Assembly (NCBI GenBank): GCA_012103455.1
Contig: WLWT01000003.1
Location: forward strand, 682,001 to 746,000
DNA: 64,000 nucleotides
Direction of reading: 5' to 3'
DNA from: Gammaproteobacteria bacterium
Lineage (GTDB): Bacteria > Pseudomonadota > Gammaproteobacteria > HK1
A program made the position numbers and the translations under genes. Below, one piece after another: positions 35,965 through 45,428 of this stretch; the stretch's first letter is position 1, and every line of letters starts with the position of its first letter. The notes beneath the pieces were generated by a model. That model was not told the DNA's origin. It ran no database searches and was given only the letters and a program-made list of their open reading frames with translations.

Positions 35965-37845
35965 ATGTCCGACGATCAAGGCTACAAAATTATTCCACGC
36001 AACCTGACCGCAATGGCTGACATCGCGGTTGCAGGCAATCCGATCAACACGCGCCCCGAGTCCGGCGTGGACAACTGCTACCCCGGTCTCGAGTTCGACC
36101 AGCGAAATCTCGACAAACGATTCTTCCCAGGCCTTGTGTTCGAATTTCACCGGTCCGATGGAGCGGTGCTGCGCTCTACCGACGACCTACCGGGCTCCGG
36201 CCTTACGGAAGCCGATTTTGGGCGCAACATCTTCCTGGTCGGCCTAGCGGGGCAGTTCGGTTTTGACGCTACCGCGTCGTTCCGCAACGCGATCGGGCTC
36301 AATGGATTGGGCGTCTGGCGGCTCATTCACGACCTGCAGCCGGGGCCGGTAGTCGTAGTTGTCGCGCGTGACACCGGCACCGCGTTCGACATCGAAAGCC
36401 CCGCAGTCATCGAGAAAATTCGTCAAGCACGAGACGATGGCAAGGGATTCGCTGTGCGGGACGGTAAGACGTTGGTGTACGCCACTTTCGTGGGCGAGCG
36501 CGCGCGCTACCTTGATGAGGACGGCGTTGTGGACCCGGACACCTACCGTCCAGGCGAGCTGTCGCAATCGCTGTGCGTGCCGTGGCAGTACGACTTCCGC
36601 GATTGCGGCTGCTGGTATTGGGCATCCAACAAGCCCGATGTCGTCACCAGTGAAGAGGGCCGTCTCCGGCACATCGACTTCATGCGCGATCTCCGTGGCC
36701 CTCTACGCGACGAAGCTGATGTCGCCGGACGCAGCATCCGCGCAACACGCGAAATGGGCTACAACCAGATGATGACCGACTGGCAGCGCCTGGCCATCGT
36801 TCTAGACGACCATGAGAGCGTGGCATTCGAGCCTGAGGAGGCCCCCGCACCAACGAAGCTACTAAGTCGCGACGCGGTCGTCGCTGAACTACGCAAGCTG
36901 GCAGGCGTGGAGCACGCGCTGTGCGTGGAGTACCTATATGCTCACTACTCGCTAGACGCTGCTCGGGACCGTCCTGATGACGATGCGGCCGACTTTGACA
37001 AGCGGCGGTACGAGGCGTCTAACGCCGTGTTCAGGGTGGCCATTGACGAAATGCGCCACCTGCGCTGGGTGAACCAGTCGCTTCGACTGCTCGAAGGTGC
37101 GGCTTACGTGCCGGCGCTCGACCGGGCTGACGTTGTAAGCACTCGCCTCAATCAGCAGTTCGCGCTACGCCCGCTCCTGCCGAGAGTATTGCAGGACTTT
37201 ATCGACGTCGAAGCGCCGAGCCGCGTCGAGACCGACGGGCTCGACGGAATGTATGTGCGAGTCCTGCGAAGCATCCAAGAGCAACCCGGTGATTTCAAGG
37301 AGATCGGCGACGAACTCATTGGCCTCGTCAAACTAATCATCGACGAAGGAGAGGACCACTTCGAGCGATTTAGCAACGTTCAGCGCGTGCTGTCCGAGGT
37401 CCCGGTTGGTCGCTGGTTTCGGGCCAGCTGGGGAAGCCCAGAAGAGCCACAGTTTGGTCAACCGACTGAAGCGGAAAACCCCGAGGATGCGGCACTCCAG
37501 CAGCTGTCCGACATGAACTACAGCGTCATGCTTCGGACGCTGCACGTTGCGTTCGCCAGCCCGACTGGCGACGTGCAACGAACTATCGACCAAGCGCGGC
37601 GCGCCATGTTCAACATGCACGACGTTAATCGCCTGCTCGTTGAGCGCGGCGAACGCCCATTGTTCAGATTGAGCGATACCGCGCGCGATGCGCTGGCCGC
37701 AGGAAAGGCAGCCGACCGCCGTGCCGCATCGGAGAACATGCGCGGTCTCCTCGACGCGCTAGGCGAGGAATTCTCGACGCCGCCGTTGATTGCCCTATTC
37801 GGCGCGCAGCGTACTGCGCTCACGGAATTACTCCAACTCGGATAG
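35965..37845 (+). CDS. LodA-C-like / ferritin-like fusion protein
   Basis: A 626-residue protein with a GAGGAGAG site 8 bases before the ATG. The N-terminal half resembles LodA-type oxidases: VDNCYPGLEFDQRNL-type opening, GWR-like segments, and L203-CVPWQYDFRDC-GCWYW-ASNKPDVV, which parallels the PWQ-D--C block containing the cofactor-forming Cys of L-lysine oxidase LodA. Here C214, C216, W217 and W219 lie close together. Residues about 300-480 form a ferritin-like domain (PF12902 type, as in VioB/RebD) with E316-H317, E362-MR-H365 and E461-GED-H465 as possible di-iron ligands. I infer a metal- and crosslink-dependent oxidase that is the substrate of the neighbouring radical SAM enzyme and flavoprotein. 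This is not an established family function. Confidence 0.75.
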   Translation: MSDDQGYKIIPRNLTAMADIAVAGNPINTRPESGVDNCYPGLEFDQRNLDKRFFPGLVFEFHRSDGAVLRSTDDLPGSGLTEADFGRNIFLVGLAGQFGFDATASFRNAIGLNGLGVWRLIHDLQPGPVVVVVARDTGTAFDIESPAVIEKIRQARDDGKGFAVRDGKTLVYATFVGERARYLDEDGVVDPDTYRPGELSQSLCVPWQYDFRDCGCWYWASNKPDVVTSEEGRLRHIDFMRDLRGPLRDEADVAGRSIRATREMGYNQMMTDWQRLAIVLDDHESVAFEPEEAPAPTKLLSRDAVVAELRKLAGVEHALCVEYLYAHYSLDAARDRPDDDAADFDKRRYEASNAVFRVAIDEMRHLRWVNQSLRLLEGAAYVPALDRADVVSTRLNQQFALRPLLPRVLQDFIDVEAPSRVETDGLDGMYVRVLRSIQEQPGDFKEIGDELIGLVKLIIDEGEDHFERFSNVQRVLSEVPVGRWFRASWGSPEEPQFGQPTEAENPEDAALQQLSDMNYSVMLRTLHVAFASPTGDVQRTIDQARRAMFNMHDVNRLLVERGERPLFRLSDTARDALAAGKAADRRAASENMRGLLDALGEEFSTPPLIALFGAQRTALTELLQLG

Positions 37846-37849
37846 CGTT

Positions 37850-39442
37850 GTGCGGACCCATTCGGCCAACGTCGCGGAACGGCTAAAAGACGCGGCGGCG
37901 ACCGCCGCCGGCCGCTCGCGATGCCGGATCTGCGTTATCGGCGGTGGACCGGCCGGTGCAGTTGCGGCCAAGCGGCTGGTGGAGATGGGTCATGGCGCAT
38001 GGTTGCTCGAACTCGCGAGCTTTCCACGCTCGAGAGTCGGCGAGTCGCTGGTACCAGGTGTCATCCCTCTCCTCGACGAGCTTGGCGTACGCGAGGCCGT
38101 CGAGTCCGCAGGCTTCATTGAGGCTGGTGCTCCACACGTACTGTGGGCAGGCTATGTTGACCGACAAGGCCCCGAGGCGCCCGACAGTGGTCTGCTGGTA
38201 AACCGCGGCCAGTTTGACACGCTGCTACTCGATGCGGCGAAGGCCGCTGGGGTGCAGGTTCTCCAGCCGGCGCGGGCCGGGTCGCCGTACCGGCACGCGG
38301 GGGCCTGGCGAATTCCCGTCACCCACGCCGACGGTCGAAGCAACTTCGAGGCAGACTTTATCGTCGATGCCAGCGGATCCGCGTCGCTATTGCCGGGCAG
38401 AAAACATCGGTTGTCTCCCGCGACGCTCGCACTCTTCGCCTATTGGACGGATGTGCCGTTGACGGGATCTTGTGCACGGATCGAAGCAGTCTCCGCCGCA
38501 TGGTTTTGGGGCGCGCCACTACCAGACGGCCTGTTCAACGCGACGGTGTTCATAGATCCGACATCCATCGCGGGACTTCGCGCTAGTGAGCTTCGCGACC
38601 GCTATTGCGAGTTGTTAGCGCAATCGACGCTACTTCGTCCATGCCTCGACGGCCGGCTAGGCAGCGTCATACACGCCTGCAGCGCGGCCACTCGCATAGT
38701 GCAACCCGTGGCCAGTACTGACTTCATCAAAGCGGGTGACGCCGCCTTCTTGCTTGATCCGCTGTCATCACAGGGCGTACAGCGTGCCATCGTGTCGAGC
38801 CTGCAAGCTGCGATCGTGGTGAACACTTTGCTGCGCAGGCCAAGCGACGCGTCTACCGCTCTGGCATTCTACGAGGCACGGCAAATCGAGACCATCGACG
38901 CCGACCTTCGGGTTGGCCGGGAAATCTATCGGCGTCAGGCCGAGGCGAGCGGCACGCCCTTCTGGCATCGCTACGTATCGGACGTAGTATCGGACGTACC
39001 GGCCCCCTCTCCACCGGTCCGTATCGCAGCACCGAATTCTTCACAGGTAGTCATGCTTGCACCGGCGGCGTTCGTTGCGCCAGCGCCAGCGATTCGCGAT
39101 GAATTCGTAGAGACGCTACCGGCCCTGCACCACCCGCGGTTAGAGCGGGCCGTCGCATTCTTCGGCAATACCCCTATCACCGCCTTGTTGCGCGCACTGG
39201 CAACACCCGTGCCGATCTCGACTCTGTACTGCAAATGGACCAAGCTGATGTCCGCATCGCGGGCCATGGAAGCCCTCGCCTGGTGTTGGGACAATGGGAT
39301 CATGGTACCCGAGGCGGGAATTCCAGACGATGCTGAGCGGCTGCCTCAAATACAGCACTCGGGCTCCCTTCGCGACGCGCGCGTCACACGCTTGGGTTCG
39401 TCCCAACAAAGGTACGTGAGGCGACCTAGGCTCAATTTCTGA
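37850..39442 (+). CDS. FAD-dependent oxidoreductase, LodB/QhpG or tryptophan-halogenase-like
   Basis: About 530 residues if started at the GTG at 37850, four bases after the previous stop; an upstream ATG at 37790 would overlap that gene. The FAD-binding motif is V29-IGGGPAGAVAAKRL. VGESLVPGVIPLLDELG is typical of the tryptophan-halogenase/LodB group, and GDAAFLLDPLSSQGVQRAIV is the second FAD/ribose motif. The halogenase lysine and WxWxIP motif are not clear, which favours a hydroxylase. LodB and QhpG are needed to oxidise the Trp that becomes the CTQ cofactor, so a matching role is inferred here. The gene ends within a perfect 17-bp tandem duplication. Confidence 0.87.
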   Translation: MRTHSANVAERLKDAAATAAGRSRCRICVIGGGPAGAVAAKRLVEMGHGAWLLELASFPRSRVGESLVPGVIPLLDELGVREAVESAGFIEAGAPHVLWAGYVDRQGPEAPDSGLLVNRGQFDTLLLDAAKAAGVQVLQPARAGSPYRHAGAWRIPVTHADGRSNFEADFIVDASGSASLLPGRKHRLSPATLALFAYWTDVPLTGSCARIEAVSAAWFWGAPLPDGLFNATVFIDPTSIAGLRASELRDRYCELLAQSTLLRPCLDGRLGSVIHACSAATRIVQPVASTDFIKAGDAAFLLDPLSSQGVQRAIVSSLQAAIVVNTLLRRPSDASTALAFYEARQIETIDADLRVGREIYRRQAEASGTPFWHRYVSDVVSDVPAPSPPVRIAAPNSSQVVMLAPAAFVAPAPAIRDEFVETLPALHHPRLERAVAFFGNTPITALLRALATPVPISTLYCKWTKLMSASRAMEALAWCWDNGIMVPEAGIPDDAERLPQIQHSGSLRDARVTRLGSSQQRYVRRPRLNF

Positions 39443-39462
39443 TACGGCTCAATTTCTGATAC
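39429..39462. repeat. 17-bp perfect tandem duplication over a stop codon
   Basis: GGCTCAATTTCTGATAC (39429-39445) is repeated immediately (39446-39462). The TGA of the flavoprotein gene lies in the first unit, so the stop is doubled. Confidence 0.95.
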
Positions 39463-39516
39463 GCATAATGGTCTGGGCTAATTGGGATGACCGCAGGATT
39501 CGGAAAAAATCGTACG

Positions 39517-40305
39517 CTAAGCTTCCTGGACCCTGCGTAGCGGACGAAGCTCGGCGGCTGTGGCGGGCCCGCGCTGCGGCCAGACATAGTCCCCCGTCAG
39601 ATTGATGTGCTCCCGACCAAGGGGCGAGAGGTGCTGCGACCTCTCGTCCTCGACCGACTCACCCTGCTCGCGTAGCACCTGGATTGCCTGCTCCAGATAG
39701 ACCGTGTTCCACAGCACGATCGCGGCGGTCACGAGGGTGAGACCGCTAGTGCGAGGTCGCTGCTGCTCGAAGCTACGGTCTCTGATCTCACCCAAGCGGT
39801 TGAAAAACACCGCCCGGGCCAAAGCATTGCGCGCCTCGCCTTTGTTCAGCCCGGCGTGGACGCGCCGGCGCAGCTCCACACTTTGCAGCCACTCCAGGAT
39901 GAACAGCGTGCGTTCGATGCGTCCGAGCTCTCGCAACGCGACAGCCCAGGCCGTTCTGGCGAGGATAGCTCCCGAGCTTGCGCAGCGTCAGCGAGGCCGT
40001 CACCGTCCCCAGCTTGATCGAGACCGCCAAGCGCAAGATCTCAGCCTGATGGGTGCGCGCGTGACGGATGTTGAGCGTCCCGCCCACCATCGACTGGATG
40101 GCCGGGTAGTCCGGGCCCTTTCCGGGCACATAGAGCCGGGTGTCCTTCAGGTCGCGGACCCGCAGGGCGAAGCGGAATCCCAGGAGTGAATCCCGCCGTG
40201 TCGGTGTAGTGCTCTTCGATACGCAGGTCAGATTCGTGATAGAGCAGACCATCGAGCACGTAGGTGGCATCGCGCACGCCCACGCTGATCAGGCGTCATT
40301 GCAAA
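39517..40305 (-). pseudogene. Tn3-family transposase relic (C-terminal part)
   Basis: Three frames carry the end of a Tn3-family TnpA: VLDGLLYHESDLRIEEHYTD then TAGFT, LLGFRFALRVRDLKDTRLYV, and LRELGRIERTLFILEWLQSV then ELRRRVHAGLNKGEARNALA. A short deletion (the DHVFALMH part) lies between the first two and a frameshift lies before the third near 39940. The catalytic core upstream is gone. It sits directly after the flavoprotein gene of the radical SAM cluster, so an old transposon forms that cluster's right border. Confidence 0.92.
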
Positions 40306-40499
40306 GCTTGTTCGTAGAATTACTCTAAGCGACAAATTTTCCCCTCGTCGGCCTACGACCTACGACCGGCGCGGTTGGCAAAGGGGTAGCCGTTACTGGA
40401 GAAAGCCGACATTACTATCCGGGCGCAACAGGCAGATTGCGCGCAAGCGATATTCGACTTATCTCTCGTCCGCTAAAGCCTATCTTGGTGCGAGCCATT

Positions 40500-41493
40500 T
40501 CAGTATTTGACCCTAAACGTCGGGCTCTCCTCCGGCCGGGTCTGCCGCCGATCATAGAGCCGCGTAGTTGATACATTCGCATGCCCGAGCCACTCCTGCA
40601 CCTTAGCAATGTCAGCATCGTGGGAAAGGGCATTGGTGGCGGTCGTCGCCCGCATGGCGTGCGGCCCAAAGTGCTGTAGATCCCCCGAGATCCCCGCTGA
40701 GGCGGCGTACCGTCTTACCACTTCCCGATAAATCGACCCGGGATTGAGTGCTTTGGTGAGCCCCGCGGCCGTCGCGTTGTTGCGCACCGGCCGGAATAAG
40801 GGACCTTTCGCATCATCTGAGTGCCCGACAAAGGTCAGATAGTCCTCAATCAGGCGCTGCGCGAGCGGATGCGCCGGTACAAATCGGAGCTTCTCCCGTT
40901 TCCCCAACACCCGAAAGTGCCGCACCCCCTGACGCTCTTGCAGATCCCTGACCGTCAACCGACAGAGCGCCTCACGCCGCAGCCCGTGATAAAGCGGCAC
41001 CGCCAGGATAGCCCTGTCTCTCACCCTTAAGCGTCTCCGGATCCGGCGCCGCCATCAGCGCTCGAGCTTGGTCATCCGATAACGCTGGCGTTACCTCCTC
41101 ACTGGCATTGGCCTTAGGCCGCTGTACGCCGTGGACCGGATTGTGGGTGATGGCGTTGCACTCACAGAGATAATCAAAGAGCGAGCTCAGGGCTGAGAGC
41201 TTTCGCCGAATGGTGAACGGGGCGAGTTCGCGCGTCTCGAGGTCCCGGCGAAAGGCCAGGATGTGGGCGCAGGTGACAGCGCGGAATTCGGTCGGCCGCG
41301 CGATCCCGCAGAACCCGGTGAACTCGCGCACGTCGTTTTGGTAGGCGTGCCGGGTCTTCTCGTTTTGGATGTTGGCGAACCACTCGAACTCCGGCGGCAT
41401 GTCGGCGAGGCCCTGGAACTCGGCCGCGGTGAGGGCTCGAGGTTCGATGCTTGCGAGTTGGTTCGATTCGGGCGTGTCGAGGGGCGTATTCAT
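40500..41493 (-). pseudogene. tyrosine site-specific integrase with one frameshift
   Basis: The N-terminal frame (41493-40972) reads FEWFANIQNEKTRHAYQNDV then CGIARPTEFRAVTCAHILAF, the core-binding domain. The catalytic frame (41024-40500) continues with RDRAILAVPLYHGLRREALC (catalytic Arg), HAMRATTATNAL (H-x-x-R) and WLGHANVSTTRLYDRR (Tyr). The break is after PETLKG near 41010, by one extra base or two missing ones. All catalytic residues remain, so loss is recent, or a slip could restore it. A 14-bp palindrome lies upstream of the start. Confidence 0.9.
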
Positions 41494-41513
41494 GCCCTCT
41501 TTTGTAGCTTGGA

Positions 41514-41547
41514 TTTACCCACGATAAAAACGATTATCGTGGGTAAA
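41514..41547. promoter_or_regulatory. perfect 14-bp inverted repeat upstream of the integrase
   Basis: TTTACCCACGATAA (41514-41527) and TTATCGTGGGTAAA (41534-41547) are exact inverted copies 6 bases apart, about 20 bp upstream of the integrase start. It may be an operator, a recombinase core site or a small hairpin. CCATCAAACAA is tandemly repeated just after it (41567-41588). Confidence 0.75.
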
Positions 41548-41669
41548 AGAGCCTCCAGCGCGGTTTCCATCAAACAACCATCAAACAAACCGAGAGTTGA
41601 TAACCTATTGACCTTTAAAGGGTTTTCTTTAGCCTCTATATATGGCGAGGGCTCTCCAGCGGAAACCCG

Positions 41670-43169
41670 TCAAACAATCTCTGGAGAGCGCGGGACAGAC
41701 GTCGCCCAAAACGGCAAATATTGCCGATTCCGGGTTCCGGCATTCGGATCGGCGATTACGATGAGTCCCGCTTCTAACGCTTCGTTGAGAAGGCGAGAAG
41801 CCACCGCTGCGTTTTTTCCGACGATCCCAAAGCGCTCGCGGAGCGAGGTGTTCGTCATCGCCTCACGAGTCAGGTATCGCAGGCAGGCATGTTGATAGGT
41901 CGCCCGGATCCGGTCGGGCTTCTCCATAGCTTTAAGCTCTTTGTGAGCAAACAGCACCGCTCTTGTAAATCCATCAGGTCTCTCAAACAGTGGTGCCGGC
42001 AACTGAAATAACTCAACCTCAAGAACCACTTTGTCGATACCACTGCCGCGTTCTTCGCAGATACCAAAGCGGCGCATCAACCCGGCCAGGGATTCGTTGC
42101 GTGAGCGCGGTGGAGAATCTATGAAGCGCTGCGGGTCTACTAGCGGCTCGCCCGGGTTGGTGATCTCTATTCGATCGGTGAAGATTTCTACCATTGGGCC
42201 GGCGCCAGTCACAGAGAAGTCTTGATGGATCAGGGCGTTTGCCACCAGTTCACGTACCGCCCTCTCGGGAAACATCGCTATAGTGCGGCGCAAAGCTTGT
42301 CCCAATACTTCATTAGCCGGCAAAAGCCCGTTGATATAGCTGACGAGTCTCTCGAAGCCAGCCGCGTAACCTCTTGCCCTCTCTTGTTCTTTTAACGTCT
42401 CAGTGCGGCGGGTGCCACTATACTGGACTACCCGAACAGCTTGGCGGCGAAGCGTATGAAAGTCCTCCAACCGCTTTGCGAAGAGAATTCCGCCGAGGTG
42501 GGTGATATCCCAATGCCCAGCATCGCTCCGTCTAATCAGGCGTTCCGCAGCCAGCGCAGTAAGAATGCCTTGCCTATTATCCGGGAGAGGAAGCTCCAGT
42601 AAGTCAAAGTACGACGGGTAGTCGAGCAAGCTTAGGACGTCCTCCTCAGTGCCAGCGTCCTGCCACGCAATCCCTTCCTCAAACGGCGTTTGGTCGAAAA
42701 TGCGCCACAGCGCACGCTCCTTTTCCGGGAAGTCCTTGAGCTTTTTCTTATAGGAGCCAACCCGGATGTACTCCTGTCCTGAGAAGCGCACCGGTTGCCG
42801 GGCGGCAAGGGTGATCTCCAGGAGAACGATGGTGAGTTCATCTGCTGCTATCGTGTTGAATTGAAAGTCGATCTTTGGTTCGAGGAGGCGGAGCAGCCAG
42901 CTCTCGAGTTCCTCACGCCCCACCTTTTCCTCATGCGGCTTGAAGCGCGTGCCGACTAGAGTGTGGTCATTGTCGCGAACGCCCCACACCAGGTAAGCGT
43001 GTGTCTTCCCCACTAGGGCTGCCGCATTTGCCAGGGCTGATATGTATTGGCCTATATCGTCGGGCTTGAAGTTGTTTTCCTTAAACTCAACCCACTCAGC
43101 CTCACGCGGCAGCGCACAAAGCTCGCCCAGCAGACTCTGGAGATAGTTGGCCCGGCGAGTAGATGACAT
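41670..43169 (-). CDS. AlbA_2/Schlafen-like ATP-binding regulator
   Basis: About 499 residues from the ATG at 43169, which has an AGGAG site about 8 bases upstream. Residues 15-130 form an AlbA_2 (Schlafen-like) domain (EWVEFKENNFKPDDIGQYIS then ALANAAALVGKTHAYLVWGV). The middle has the HATPase_c_4 motif (VRELVANALIHQDFSVTGAG then MVEIFTDRIEITNPGE). The last 80 residues include a winged-helix-like segment. Such proteins are usually called transcriptional regulators or ATP-dependent helicase-like proteins and are common beside mobile elements. A 9-bp inverted repeat (GCTCTCCAG / CTGGAGAGC, 41651-41689) surrounds the stop codon. It is intact and may belong to the same island as the integrase. 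Confidence 0.9.
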   Translation of the reverse strand: MSSTRRANYLQSLLGELCALPREAEWVEFKENNFKPDDIGQYISALANAAALVGKTHAYLVWGVRDNDHTLVGTRFKPHEEKVGREELESWLLRLLEPKIDFQFNTIAADELTIVLLEITLAARQPVRFSGQEYIRVGSYKKKLKDFPEKERALWRIFDQTPFEEGIAWQDAGTEEDVLSLLDYPSYFDLLELPLPDNRQGILTALAAERLIRRSDAGHWDITHLGGILFAKRLEDFHTLRRQAVRVVQYSGTRRTETLKEQERARGYAAGFERLVSYINGLLPANEVLGQALRRTIAMFPERAVRELVANALIHQDFSVTGAGPMVEIFTDRIEITNPGEPLVDPQRFIDSPPRSRNESLAGLMRRFGICEERGSGIDKVVLEVELFQLPAPLFERPDGFTRAVLFAHKELKAMEKPDRIRATYQHACLRYLTREAMTNTSLRERFGIVGKNAAVASRLLNEALEAGLIVIADPNAGTRNRQYLPFWATSVPRSPEIV

Positions 43170-43856
43170 ACCACAACTCCTGAATAAGCGGGACCTTCCC
43201 CGCGGCCACACGGCTTTCAAACGGGTGCTTGTTGGCGAATTAAGATCTGCCCTCCATAGCAACTACGGTATTTTATCGTCCACAAGTCACCTGGTGGCGA
43301 AATTAAGGGTGCGCCTTCTTCTCTTAAGCCCTCATCCTCCTGGACCCGCTCTACTCTGACCACCACCCCATCGTCTTCCGCTTACTCACCGGCAGTGACG
43401 GCAATTAGCGAAATGACTACGCCAAGAGGTACTTGAGAGAGAGCACGTGATGGACGACGGACCGGTTCGACCCTAATTGATGTTCCTCTGTAAGAAGCCC
43501 ATTCTTTGGCCAACTAGCTGAGGCTTGAGGTCTGATGAACCCGGTTGCGCCCTGAGTCCTTGGCCGCGTAAAGAGTCTGGTCCGCGTTTTCTATGAGGGC
43601 GTCCGGGGTGCCTTCCATTGCAGCAGCTTGGGGGATTTCTTGGGGACGGAGCCAGAGCAACTGCCTGATTGTGCTACTTTTACCAGATGGAAACGGCTTG
43701 GATCCCTGGCTTGGAGCGCATTTTTGGCCAGGAGATTGGTAAAACACTCACCGTGCCTGGAATACTGATAGCGCTTACTTTTGGCCCCCAAAAATAAGGT
43801 GCTAAGCCTCCCAATCGGTCTTCCACAGGCATGTTGTCTTTTCAAAACAGGAGGTT
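43170..43856. other. relic-rich spacer
   Basis: About 690 bp between the AlbA_2 gene and the CHAD gene. Apart from the GGDEF fragment, I see no gene. A stretch near 43340-43440 reads like the end of a lost coding region but has no recognisable motif. Confidence 0.4.
43514..43624 (-). pseudogene. diguanylate cyclase (GGDEF) C-terminal fragment
   Basis: The end of a minus-strand frame reads MEGTPDALIENADQTLYAAK then DSGRNRV, the characteristic last helix of GGDEF domains. The catalytic part is missing. Sequence further upstream in this frame does not match the family, so only about 35 codons are credible. Confidence 0.75.
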
Positions 43857-45428
43857 ATGTTGGTCCGTCCCCGATTGATGTTCCTGTCTGCTGATGGTGG
43901 GCCATTGCCGGAGGTGGCGCGGTCCGCGGGATTGAGATCCTTGCGGTTGGTGGAGCAGGCGGTACGCCAGGAGAGCGGTGCTCTGCTCGATACCTTCGAT
44001 GGCTTGATCTATCGCTCGGGTGCTTATCTGCAAGCCCGGCACGAAGGTGGTAAGAGGCTGTTTGAGCTGATTTCGCTGGAGGGCCACACGATAGCGTGTG
44101 CGCCGGTGGCGAAGCGGGCGGCTTTCGCGGTGGATCTGCCGTGCGGAGAGTTGCGCGAGCAACTGAGTCAAAGAGCCGGCGTGCGTAGACTGCTCACCCG
44201 CGCGCGGTTGGATACCTCGGTGATCGAGTACCGCGTCCTGGACGGGTTGGATAAAACCGTTGCCAGGGTGGCACATACCTGCGGGACTATTGCCGCGAAT
44301 CAGGCCGATGGGGTTAGCGCCCGATTGCCTCACACTGTTTCGCTGCTGCCGCTGCGCGGGTTCGAGCAACAGGGTGAAGTCATCGCCGCCGCGCTGAGCG
44401 AAGGATCTTGGTCGCGCGTGGCTTGTCCTTATCCCCATTGGATGAGCGCGGCGGGTTTGGCGCCGGAAGGGGATGCGCCGAAACATGAAATAGCCCTTGA
44501 TGGCGCTGGCGCCAGCATCGCAGGCGTGTGTCATGTGTTGAAGAGTTATCAACACTCGATGCGTATCAATGAGTCGGGTACGCGCGAGGATGTGGATGCC
44601 GAGTTCCTGCATGACTTTCGCGTGGCGGTGCGGCGTACCCGCTCGCTCATGGCGCGGATGAAGAAGGTGTTCGATGCCCGGCGGTTGCAACACTTTCGCG
44701 CCGAGTTTTCCTGGCTTGGCGCTTTGACCGGGCCTACCCGTGATTTGGATGTGTATCTGTTGGGATTCGATGGCTACCGGGTTGGCTTGAGCGAGGCGGA
44801 GAATCAGGCGCTCGATGTGCTTCAGCGGTTTTTGCGCAAGGACAAAAGCAAGGAGCAACGGCTGTTGGCACGCGGCTTGGCGAGCGCGCGGTATGTGCAA
44901 CTACAGCAGGATTGGGGCCGTTTTATCGCCGATGCTCCCAATGGGACACTGACGAAGACGGCCGGGCAGAGTTTGCAGCAGGTTGCCAATGGCGCGATCG
45001 GAAAACAACTGCAACGGGTGCGCAAGCTTGGCCGCTCGATAACACCGGATACGCCTGCCGCGGCAGTGCACGCGCTGCGCATTGAATGCAAGAAACTGCG
45101 TTATCTGCTGGAGGCATTCGGCTCGCTTTACGGCGGCGCCGAGAGCAAAGCACTGACCAGTGCGCTGAAGCGGTTGCAAACTACACTGGGGGACTTCAAC
45201 GACTATGAGGTGCAGGTGCACCGGTTGCGGGATTTCGCAGCGCGCATGGCCGCCAGTCAAAAGAGCGCTGTCCCATACGACACATTTATGGTGATGGGCC
45301 GCTTGGTGGAGCGTCTGCAATCTCTTCAGGGCGAGGCGCGTGAGGAATTCCATGAGCGCTGGCGCCAGTTCGATAGCAAGAAGCATGCGGCTTACGCGGC
45401 GTGCGCTTTTGCCGACGCGGCGGTATGA
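43857..45428 (+). CDS. CHAD-domain protein with CYTH-like N-terminal region
   Basis: A 523-residue protein. The first 200 residues resemble a CYTH/triphosphate-tunnel layout (SLRLVEQAVRQESGALLDTF, then LIYRSGAYLQARHEGGKRLF), although the ExExK signature is degenerate. Residues about 215-500 form a CHAD domain: helical, with DVDAEFLHDFRVAVRRTRSL and AAAVHALRIECKKLRYLLEA, the conserved His/Arg/Lys pattern that binds polyphosphate. AGGAGG lies only 2 bases before the ATG at 43857, so the TTG at 43860 (5 bases away) may be the true start. It is coupled to a ParA-like gene by an ATGA overlap. Polyphosphate granule binding is the known behaviour of CHAD proteins; a link to granule positioning is inferred. 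Confidence 0.88.
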   Translation: MLVRPRLMFLSADGGPLPEVARSAGLRSLRLVEQAVRQESGALLDTFDGLIYRSGAYLQARHEGGKRLFELISLEGHTIACAPVAKRAAFAVDLPCGELREQLSQRAGVRRLLTRARLDTSVIEYRVLDGLDKTVARVAHTCGTIAANQADGVSARLPHTVSLLPLRGFEQQGEVIAAALSEGSWSRVACPYPHWMSAAGLAPEGDAPKHEIALDGAGASIAGVCHVLKSYQHSMRINESGTREDVDAEFLHDFRVAVRRTRSLMARMKKVFDARRLQHFRAEFSWLGALTGPTRDLDVYLLGFDGYRVGLSEAENQALDVLQRFLRKDKSKEQRLLARGLASARYVQLQQDWGRFIADAPNGTLTKTAGQSLQQVANGAIGKQLQRVRKLGRSITPDTPAAAVHALRIECKKLRYLLEAFGSLYGGAESKALTSALKRLQTTLGDFNDYEVQVHRLRDFAARMAASQKSAVPYDTFMVMGRLVERLQSLQGEAREEFHERWRQFDSKKHAAYAACAFADAAV

